Positions 1 through 3,951 of a stretch of DNA of 5,934 nucleotides are shown here, in pieces. Source of the stretch: XYD2-FULL-39-9 sp964561035 (GTDB lineage Bacteria; Patescibacteriota; Patescibacteriia; Magasanikbacterales; GWA2-37-8); the NCBI GenBank assembly GCA_964561035.1, contig CAZLNR010000035.1, forward strand, positions 1-5,934, in the 5' to 3' direction. Position 1 is the first letter of the stretch, and each line of letters starts with the position of its first letter. The notes under the pieces are model-generated. The model saw only the letters and a list, made by a program, of their open reading frames with translations. It did no database searches and had not been told where the DNA came from. The position numbers and the translations under genes are program-made.

Positions 1-236
1 GCATCTTTGCCAGTAGAAGCAATAATGGCTGTAGAAAGACCTAAGTTTCGAGCTGAGATCGCTACATTGGCAGCGTTGCCGCCCAAAGCTTGGAAACTGT
101 GGGTGATTGGAATTTTACCGGCATAATTCAAGCAGAGCTGGCAGTTTTGTTGGTTTATATCGCATTCCAAAGTGGCATTGTCTATAAAAACATGCGTATC
201 AATAAGCGCATCTCCGATAGTAATGAGGTCAAGCAT
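1..236 (-). CDS. PfkB-family carbohydrate/nucleoside kinase, N-terminal part (cut by window edge)
   Basis: The first 78 residues are present; the rest lies beyond the left edge. The start MLDLITIGDALID is the first beta strand of the ribokinase fold. The motif LGGNAANVAISARNLG (residues 51-66) is the N-terminal PfkB signature, where the two glycines and the Asn contact the sugar substrate. The family (ribokinase, adenosine kinase, fructokinase and relatives) transfers the ATP gamma-phosphate to a sugar hydroxyl in the cytoplasm. The catalytic Asp and ATP site lie in the missing C-terminal half, so the substrate cannot be assigned. The ATG at 234-236 follows the upstream stop codon by 4 nt and has no Shine-Dalgarno sequence, which suggests translation coupled to the membrane-protein gene. 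Being last in a cluster with rpiB and rpe makes ribose or a nucleoside a reasonable guess, but that is inference. Family membership is quite sure. Confidence 0.85.
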   Translation of the reverse strand, partial: MLDLITIGDALIDTHVFIDNATLECDINQQNCQLCLNYAGKIPITHSFQALGGNAANVAISARNLGLSTAIIASTGKD

Positions 237-240
237 AAAA

Positions 241-552
241 TTATTTTTTTTCAGCTATATGCGGTTCAGGAATGCAAACGTGGTGGTGTTTGCCGAGTAG
301 TATTTCAATAAGCTCTATCCAGCTGCCTACAAATAGGCCAATCATAGCCAAAGAAAATATTTTGTTTCCTACCCACAGAGCATATACCAGCAAGCATCCT
401 GAAGCGATAATAAACACTGCGTCTTGGCGTCGTTCTGCTTCAAGAAAAACGCCATATGTTAATAAGATTGCGCCTAAGCCCGCTACCACATTTATAACGA
501 TGTCTAGCAGGGGTAGAGGCAGTGCGGAAAAGAGGTTTAAAAATTCATTCAT
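241..552 (-). CDS. Small three-helix membrane protein, function unknown
   Basis: This 103-residue protein has no function I can recognise. Hydrophobic stretches at about residues 14-37, 44-63 and 66-87 would make three transmembrane helices. The first two are joined by a short charged loop (EAERRQD, 38-44), and the third carries two glutamates (E80, E83) within or at its edge. The C-terminal tail is soluble and metal-ligand rich: HHH at 89-91, Cys93 and His98, ending in AEKK. The reading frame on this strand is chosen over a plus-strand frame across the same bases because it has clear helices and sits collinear with trxB and the kinase. It starts 61 nt after the trxB stop and ends 4 nt before the kinase start. 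The bases before the ATG are almost all A/T with no Shine-Dalgarno. A TATAAT at 576-581 on this strand could be a -10 element, but no good -35 accompanies it. Confidence 0.75.
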   Translation of the reverse strand: MNEFLNLFSALPLPLLDIVINVVAGLGAILLTYGVFLEAERRQDAVFIIASGCLLVYALWVGNKIFSLAMIGLFVGSWIELIEILLGKHHHVCIPEPHIAEKK

Positions 553-613
553 ATATATTATTTAGTTTGAAATAAATTATATATGTGCGCTGAGCTATCA
601 TTCCGGAGTCTAG

Positions 614-1561
614 CTATTCTGTCCATCTATTAATATACTCTATTGCGGCCAGAGCGGCAATAATTCCTTGTCCTGCGGCAATGCCAATTTGTTTATACGC
701 AACATCGGTTACATCTCCGGCGGCAAAAATACCAGGCACATTAGTGCGGCATTTTTCATCTACCATAATTTCTCCCACTTTATTTTTTTCAATCCCATCG
801 GCAAATTGTGAATTAGGAATTTGCCCAATGTGCACCATAACCCCATCTACTGCAAGTTCGTGCACGCTGCCAGATGCATCCTTGTATGCTAGTCCAGTTA
901 CTTTATTTTCTCCTTTGATTTCTACAGTTTCTGCTTCATAGATAATCTCAACTGTTGGTAAAGCTTTTACTTTTTCAATTAAAATATTTTCCCCTTTAGG
1001 AAAGCCGCCGTTTTGTTCTGGGGTATTGGCAAATTTACTTAACAGATAAACTTTTTTGGCAATGCCGGCCATCATGAGGGCGGATTCAAGGGCGGAATTT
1101 CCAGAGCCAACCGTAACGGTTGTCTTGTTTCTGTACAGCGGTCCGTCGCAGACAGTACAGTAGGTGACACCCTTTTGATACAATTCTTTTTCACCGGCGA
1201 TATTTAAATGTCGAGGGTGAATACCGGTTGCGATAATGATTGCTTTGGCTTCAAAGGTTTGTGTTTGCCCTCCGCCATTTGTGGCAGTTACTGAAAAGTG
1301 TTTTTTTACAGGGGAGATTTTTTCAACTTTCCATCCTTCATCAATTGTGACTCCGTATGATTTTACATGTTCGGTAAATTTTTGCGCGAGCTCAAAACCT
1401 TGGATAGAGATAATGCCTGGCCAGTTGCCAACTTCTCCGGATAGGGCGACTTCGCCGCCAGTATCTAAAGTGATAACTTTAAAATTAAGATTGCGTCTGG
1501 CAGAGTATATAGCAGCAGTTGAACCGGCCGCAGCCGCACCGATAATGATAAGATCGAGCAT
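614..1561 (-). CDS. trxB: Thioredoxin reductase-like FAD/NAD(P)H disulfide oxidoreductase (AhpF-like type)
   Basis: This 315-residue cytoplasmic flavoprotein has the normal TrxR length. TrxR passes electrons from a nicotinamide cofactor through FAD and a CxxC disulfide to thioredoxin-like partners. In order it shows the N-terminal FAD dinucleotide fold (GAAAAG, 8-13), ATGIHPR (111-117), the redox pair CTVC (135-138) before DGP, the nicotinamide-domain loop GSGNSALES (152-160) and the second FAD motif FAAGDVTD (279-286). Two departures stand out. The second Gly of the GxGxxG motif is Ala. The HRRxxxR segment that binds the NADPH 2'-phosphate is absent, with VYLLSKFANTPEQ (171-183) in its place. 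That stretch and the C-terminal half (HIGQIPN, then YKQIGIAAGQG) resemble the reductase part of AhpF, which uses NADH. The thioredoxin-like N-terminal domain of AhpF is missing, so a separate partner is needed. It starts 11 nt after the rpe stop, with no Shine-Dalgarno. The family is sure; NADH preference is inferred. Confidence 0.9.
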   Translation of the reverse strand: MLDLIIIGAAAAGSTAAIYSARRNLNFKVITLDTGGEVALSGEVGNWPGIISIQGFELAQKFTEHVKSYGVTIDEGWKVEKISPVKKHFSVTATNGGGQTQTFEAKAIIIATGIHPRHLNIAGEKELYQKGVTYCTVCDGPLYRNKTTVTVGSGNSALESALMMAGIAKKVYLLSKFANTPEQNGGFPKGENILIEKVKALPTVEIIYEAETVEIKGENKVTGLAYKDASGSVHELAVDGVMVHIGQIPNSQFADGIEKNKVGEIMVDEKCRTNVPGIFAAGDVTDVAYKQIGIAAGQGIIAALAAIEYINRWTE

Positions 1562-1572
1562 AGTATGAAATA

Positions 1573-2226
1573 TTAAATGGTGGTTTCACCAATAGCTTTA
1601 ATTAGATTTTCGTGAGCAGCTTCAGGGTTTGATGCTTGTACAATAGCGCTGCCAACATAGAGTTTATCAGCGCCCGCAGCAACCACGGACTGTATGGTTT
1701 GTTCGTTAATGCCTCCATCTGCAGAGCAAGTAGCTTCTGCCCCCAATTTTTTAAATGCTTTTATTTTTTCTAGAACCTCTTCCACAAAAACTGAACCCTG
1801 ATGTCCCGGATGTACTGTCATAAACAGTACTTCATCTACCATACTAATGTACGGTAGCACTTTTTCTAGAGGGGTTTCCGGGTTGAGAGCGATGCCGGCT
1901 TTCCAGTTTTGTTTTTTGATTAAATTGATACACTGAGCAACGTCCGCGCCTGATTCTATATGAAATACCGCACTGGTAATATTGGCTACATTGAGCCATT
2001 TATTAAGCTCTGCGATAGGGTCTTGAACCATTAGGTGCAGTTCAAAATAAGCTTCCGATTCTACGCTGTTAAGCTCCTCTCGTTCGCTAAATGATTTGCT
2101 TTCTACTAAAATTCCGTCCATCACGTCTATTTGCACTGAAGAATAGTTTGTATGTACTTTACTTAGCTGCTCTTTAAATGTTTCTAAACTGTCGGTTAAT
2201 ATTGCTGGAGTTATAAGAGGAATCAT
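1573..2226 (-). CDS. rpe: Ribulose-phosphate 3-epimerase family protein, divergent metal site
   Basis: At 217 residues this is the usual length for Rpe, a cytoplasmic TIM barrel that interconverts ribulose-5-P and xylulose-5-P in the pentose phosphate pathway. Recognisable blocks in order are TPAIL (6-10, usually SILSAD), QIDVMDG (32-38), HLMV (64-67), GIALNPETPLE (111-121), MTVHPGHQG (136-144), ADGGIN (169-174) and the phosphate-binding end VGSAIV (191-196). Rpe normally binds a divalent metal through His-x-Asp, a second His and a late Asp. Here D34, H64 and D170 are in place, but the first His is Gln32. MTVHPGHQG also differs from the common (N/E)PGFGGQ loop. The enzyme may use a different metal geometry or act on another sugar phosphate. 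It lies 1 nt after rpiB, whose product is the substrate of a true Rpe, and this supports the assignment. No Shine-Dalgarno precedes the ATG, so coupled translation is likely. Confidence 0.87.
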   Translation of the reverse strand: MIPLITPAILTDSLETFKEQLSKVHTNYSSVQIDVMDGILVESKSFSEREELNSVESEAYFELHLMVQDPIAELNKWLNVANITSAVFHIESGADVAQCINLIKKQNWKAGIALNPETPLEKVLPYISMVDEVLFMTVHPGHQGSVFVEEVLEKIKAFKKLGAEATCSADGGINEQTIQSVVAAGADKLYVGSAIVQASNPEAAHENLIKAIGETTI

Positions 2227-2227
2227 A

Positions 2228-2671
2228 TTATTTTTCTAGGTCTTTAATTTTTTGATTTCTGCGAACCAGACGTTGGTCGCCATCAAATTTGGTTTCAAGA
2301 AATTTTTTGACAATGGCTTTGGCAAAATCCATAGATGCTGGAGTGCCAGGAAGGCACAAAATATTGGCGTTGTTATGTCTGCGGCCCAGTTCAGTGGCAG
2401 AAAGATTGTAGCCAATTATGGCATACGCACCTTTTATTTTGTTGGCGGCAATGCACATACCCTGGCCGGTGCCACAGATAAGAATACCCATATTTTCGCT
2501 ATCCTGAGCCACTTTTGTAGCCAGTGGAGCAGCAAAATCAGGGAAATCATCAGTATCTATAAACGCCTCAGGTCCAAGATCTTCTATATCTCGGTTTAAA
2601 TCTGTTGATATATATTTAAATAGTTCTTTTTTAAGCTGAAAACCAGCATGGTCTGAAGCAATATAAAGCAT
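2228..2671 (-). CDS. rpiB: Ribose-5-phosphate isomerase B (RpiB/LacA family)
   Basis: This 147-residue cytoplasmic enzyme interconverts ribose-5-P and ribulose-5-P in the non-oxidative pentose phosphate pathway, usually as a dimer or tetramer. The sequence carries the family hallmarks: ASDHAGFQLK (5-14) at the phosphate/substrate site, DLGP (31-34), the active-site block ILICGTGQGM (63-72) with the catalytic base Cys66, IAANKIKG (74-81), and GRRHNNANILCLPG (96-109) with His99 and Asn100 of the ring-opening site. Length and motif order are typical. The C-terminal FDGDQRLVRRNQKI matches the usual basic RpiB tail. It is the first gene of the leftward cluster. A TGGACA/TACAAT promoter with a 17-nt spacer lies just upstream and predicts a leader of roughly 18 nt. 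No Shine-Dalgarno sequence is visible. LacA-type galactose-6-P isomerases share the fold, but the adjacent rpe and the HNNAN motif favour RpiB. Confidence 0.95.
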   Translation of the reverse strand: MLYIASDHAGFQLKKELFKYISTDLNRDIEDLGPEAFIDTDDFPDFAAPLATKVAQDSENMGILICGTGQGMCIAANKIKGAYAIIGYNLSATELGRRHNNANILCLPGTPASMDFAKAIVKKFLETKFDGDQRLVRRNQKIKDLEK

Positions 2672-2696
2672 AAATTGAGGTTAAATTACGTGTATA

Positions 2697-2725
2697 ATTG
2701 TACCTTTTTGTGATTTTTTTGTCCA
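2697..2725 (-). promoter_or_regulatory. Sigma70-type promoter of the rpiB-rpe-trxB cluster
   Basis: Read on the minus strand, -35 TGGACA (2725-2720) and -10 TACAAT (2702-2697) are separated by 17 nt. Each box matches the consensus at five of six positions. Transcription would begin near 2690, about 18 nt before the rpiB ATG. No other good promoter precedes rpe or trxB, which fits one transcript for the cluster. Confidence 0.65.
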
Positions 2726-2734
2726 CAGATTATT

Positions 2735-2762
2735 TTGACAAAACTTTAACATTAGATATAAT
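2735..2762 (+). promoter_or_regulatory. Consensus sigma70 promoter driving the SAM riboswitch transcript
   Basis: -35 TTGACA (2735-2740) and -10 TATAAT (2757-2762) both match the consensus perfectly, with a 16-nt spacer. The start point would fall near 2770, just ahead of the riboswitch P1 strand at 2776. This is the strongest-looking promoter in the window. It is divergent from the rpiB promoter, with 9 bp between the two -35 boxes. Confidence 0.75.
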
Positions 2763-2775
2763 TAAAATACAATTC

Positions 2776-2884
2776 AAACATCAAGAGTGCAAAGATGCTA
2801 AGGGATTTGGCCCAATGCTTTGCCCGCAACCTGTCTAAATAGAGATAAGGTGCGAATACCAACCCTTTATGGGGATGATGATTT
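2776..2884 (+). promoter_or_regulatory. SAM-I-clan riboswitch aptamer (S-box-like)
   Basis: This RNA carries the conserved core of SAM-sensing riboswitches in the right order: ATCAAGAG (2780-2787), AGGGATTTGGCCC (2801-2813), GCAACC (2826-2831) and AGGTGCGAATACC (2848-2860). The stems fit. P1 pairs CATC (2779-2782) with GATG (2877-2880) and extends as AAA/TTT past a bulged A. P2 pairs GCAAAG (2789-2794) with CTTTGC (2818-2823), then GGG with CCC (2802-2804, 2811-2813). P3 pairs CC-TGTCT (2830-2836) with AGATA-GG (2843-2850) around a bulged A. P4 is CCC/GGG (2863-2865, 2871-2873). The P2-loop pseudoknot is kept as TTGG (2807-2810) with CCAA (2859-2862), where many SAM-I RNAs have CTGG/CCAG. The kink-turn in P2 is not recognisable in its usual form, so this may be a variant such as SAM-I/IV. 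A terminator follows, so the expected behaviour is transcription stop when SAM is bound. Confidence 0.85.
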
Positions 2885-2894
2885 TAAAAAATGC

Positions 2895-2924
2895 AATCCG
2901 TCCCTTCAGGGATGGTATTTTTTT
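2895..2924 (+). terminator. Riboswitch expression platform: intrinsic terminator
   Basis: CCGTCCC (2898-2904) pairs with GGGATGG (2909-2915) around a TTCA loop, including one G-U pair. A few A-T pairs can extend the base, and T x7 (2918-2924) follows. It sits between the SAM aptamer and the ribosome-binding site of the next gene. The aptamer's 3' strand offers an alternative pairing with the terminator's 5' arm: GATT at 2880-2883 with AATC at 2895-2898, and GGG at 2871-2873 with CCC at 2902-2904. This could act as the antiterminator, consistent with SAM-bound OFF control. The hairpin is seen; the switching is inferred. Confidence 0.8.
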
Positions 2925-2937
2925 GTTCTTTCACAAA

Positions 2938-2945
2938 AGAGGAGG
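2938..2945 (+). promoter_or_regulatory. Strong Shine-Dalgarno sequence
   Basis: AGAGGAGG lies 5 nt before the ATG at 2951 and fixes that start over the in-frame ATG at 2891, which falls before the terminator hairpin. It is the only strong ribosome-binding site in the window; the other gene starts have A/T-rich or unrelated upstream bases. Confidence 0.85.
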
Positions 2946-2950
2946 ATGCA

Positions 2951-3367
2951 ATGGTAACGCAAAAAACAAAGGAAACTACACCTGAGACCGTGCGTTTGTA
3001 CGATATTTCCCAGTGCAACTATCCAAATCAACGAGGGGATTCTTTCCGTAGTTTGCAGGTATTTGAATGCATTGTGTGTACCGCCATGACTAATTGTGTG
3101 GTCATGGGAGGGTGGCCAGGTTATGGAATGAGGATAATCTGCCCGAATTCGGGCGAGTGCTGGCATCATGAGATAGAGCTGAAGATTAAGTGGTTAAAAA
3201 AACCGCATCCAGCTGTGTATATGCAGGATCTGGAAATGGAAATAGAAACCATGAGAGGCGCTGCTGCTGAGTATGTTCGCCACGATCTTGTTGGTAATCC
3301 TGACATGAACCAGAGAGAGCTTTTTTTCGGTCCAAGCAGGATGCCAACTGGCTGCCGGCACTTCTAA
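2951..3367 (+). CDS. SAM-riboswitch-controlled cysteine-rich protein, function unknown
   Basis: I do not recognise this 138-residue protein. It has no signal peptide or membrane segment, so it is probably cytoplasmic. The N-terminal 20 residues are polar. A cysteine-rich core follows: C22, C40-x2-C43, C49, then GGWPGYGMRIICP (53-65) with C64, and C70-W-H72-H73. The next part is predicted helical and charged (EIELKIKWLKKPHP, 74-87; YMQDLEMEIETMR, 90-102). The tail is VGNPDMNQ (114-121), ending in C135-R-H. CxxC plus C-x5-C-W-H-H could bind zinc or an iron-sulfur cluster, but the spacing matches no family I can name. Genes under SAM riboswitches usually serve methionine, cysteine or SAM metabolism or transport; nothing in this sequence resembles those enzymes. 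Lines 3061-3180 are 59/120 G+C by hand count against 42/120 for 4201-4320 in ileS. With its own strong ribosome site, this suggests a separate history. The start is set by the Shine-Dalgarno. Confidence 0.8.
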   Translation: MVTQKTKETTPETVRLYDISQCNYPNQRGDSFRSLQVFECIVCTAMTNCVVMGGWPGYGMRIICPNSGECWHHEIELKIKWLKKPHPAVYMQDLEMEIETMRGAAAEYVRHDLVGNPDMNQRELFFGPSRMPTGCRHF

Positions 3368-3382
3368 TGAACATCCGCATTT

Positions 3383-3405
3383 AAGTTGATGGTTATATCA
3401 ATCTT
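3383..3405 (+). repeat. Inverted repeat after the cysteine-rich gene (possible weak terminator)
   Basis: AAG-TTGAT (3383-3390) pairs with ATCAA-CTT (3397-3405) around a 6-nt loop and one bulged T, followed by GTTTTG. It begins 15 nt after the stop codon. The stem is A/T-rich and the T run is short, so termination here would be weak. Confidence 0.4.
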
Positions 3406-3421
3406 GTTTTGAGCGTTGTCC

Positions 3422-3455
3422 ACAACCTGTTTAGATTAAAAACTGTACAGGTTGT
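3422..3455 (+). terminator. Perfect 9-bp inverted repeat, candidate terminator
   Basis: ACAACCTGT (3422-3430) and ACAGGTTGT (3447-3455) are perfect inverted copies around a 16-nt A/T-rich loop. TTT follows directly, then GG and a further T run at 3466-3471. It is well placed to end the riboswitch gene's transcript. The long loop and interrupted T tract make it less certain than the terminator at 2895; a protein-binding site is the alternative. Confidence 0.45.
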
Positions 3456-3469
3456 TTTGGTTAAATTTT

Positions 3470-3498
3470 TTGACTAAAATAAGCATTTTTGGTACTGT
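3470..3498 (+). promoter_or_regulatory. Candidate promoter for the small gene and ileS
   Basis: TTGACT (3470-3475) lies 17 nt before TACTGT (3493-3498), which is preceded by TGG and so could be an extended -10. The -35 is good and the -10 is poor (three of six). Transcription would start near 3505, inside the inverted repeat at 3501-3520. Confidence 0.4.
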
Positions 3499-3500
3499 TT

Positions 3501-3520
3501 ACTAATATTTATCTATTAGT
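3501..3520 (+). repeat. Perfect 7-bp inverted repeat directly before a start codon
   Basis: ACTAATA (3501-3507) and TATTAGT (3514-3520) are exact inverted copies around TTTATC, and the second arm ends on the base before the ATG at 3521. It could be an operator overlapping the predicted start of transcription, or a weak leader hairpin affecting ribosome access. No Shine-Dalgarno is present. Confidence 0.5.
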
Positions 3521-3947
3521 ATGAAACGTGAAACACAATTTGGTTCTGTAGAAATTAAAGAGCCGCGTCCGCATAAATTGTGTCATCCTATTTTTAGAGA
3601 GCTTGCTAATATTAAAAACAGAGAACTCAAGGCGTTGCTTGAAGAAAAAATAGNNNNNNNNNNNNNNNNNNNNNNNNNNNNNNNNNNNNNNNNNNNNNNN
3701 NNNNNNNNNNNNNNNNNNNNNNNNNNNNNNNNNNNNNNNNNNNNNNNNNNNNNTTGAAGAAAAAATAGAAAACAGTGCCAGTGTGGCAAGGCCGGTAGAG
3801 CATGTGTTGGCTAAGATAGAAGATTGTCAGAGAGTAATAGCCGAGTGTGAAGAAAGATTTCCAGATGGAAAAAATCATCTACAAATCATTAAAGATATTT
3901 TAGATAATAAAATTTCCTCATATATTAACCAATTGGAAATAAGTTAA
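3521..3947 (+). CDS. Small protein of unknown function, interrupted by an assembly gap
   Basis: Left of the gap, 44 codons are read from the ATG at 3521, ending LKALLEEKI. Right of the gap, a frame beginning EEKIENSASV continues to the stop at 3945-3947. As written, the 100 Ns put the two parts in different frames. The 15 nt at 3639-3653 and 3754-3768 are identical, however, and merging them restores one frame of 103 codons. The merged protein is hydrophilic and mostly helical, rich in Glu and Lys, with Cys21 and two cysteines in the stretch DCQRVIAECEE. It has no membrane segment and I do not recognise it. Its stop lies 4 nt before ileS, so the two are probably co-transcribed. No Shine-Dalgarno is seen, and a perfect inverted repeat touches the start codon. 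The alternative is a longer protein in which LEEKI is part of a real repeat lost in the gap. Confidence 0.65.
3654..3753. other. Assembly gap of exactly 100 N
   Basis: Exactly 100 Ns, the conventional length for a scaffold gap of unknown size. Both edges carry the same 15 nt (TTGAAGAAAAAATAG at 3639-3653 and 3754-3768). The two contigs therefore probably overlap, and the real missing length may be zero. Confidence 0.95.
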
Positions 3948-3951
3948 GCGT

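Noticed and set aside
90..311. Plus-strand 73-codon open frame at the left edge
   Set aside because: It is antisense to the PfkB kinase, whose GGNAANVA motif is clear on the other strand.
272..565. Plus-strand 97-codon open frame opposite the membrane protein
   Set aside because: Its translation is low-complexity and Ser/Thr/Arg-rich with no domain. The minus frame gives three clean membrane helices and fits the gene order.
2891..2950. Upstream in-frame ATG at 2891 adding 20 residues to the cysteine-rich protein
   Set aside because: The extension runs through the terminator hairpin and T run, and the strong Shine-Dalgarno at 2938-2945 points to the ATG at 2951.
3392..3422. Minus-strand promoter (TGGACA at 3417-3422, TATAAC at 3392-3397) reading antisense into the cysteine-rich gene
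   Set aside because: The 19-nt spacing is long, the elements overlap the inverted repeats, and no gene would be driven.
3368..3520. T-box leader for ileS
   Set aside because: No T-box consensus (AGGGTGGNACCGCG-like) or specifier-like stem is visible, the region is short, and another gene lies between it and ileS.
3639..3768. Direct repeat flanking the gap as a target-site duplication of a mobile element
   Set aside because: A 100-N gap with matching contig ends that restore a reading frame is better explained as an unmerged overlap; there is no transposase or terminal repeat.
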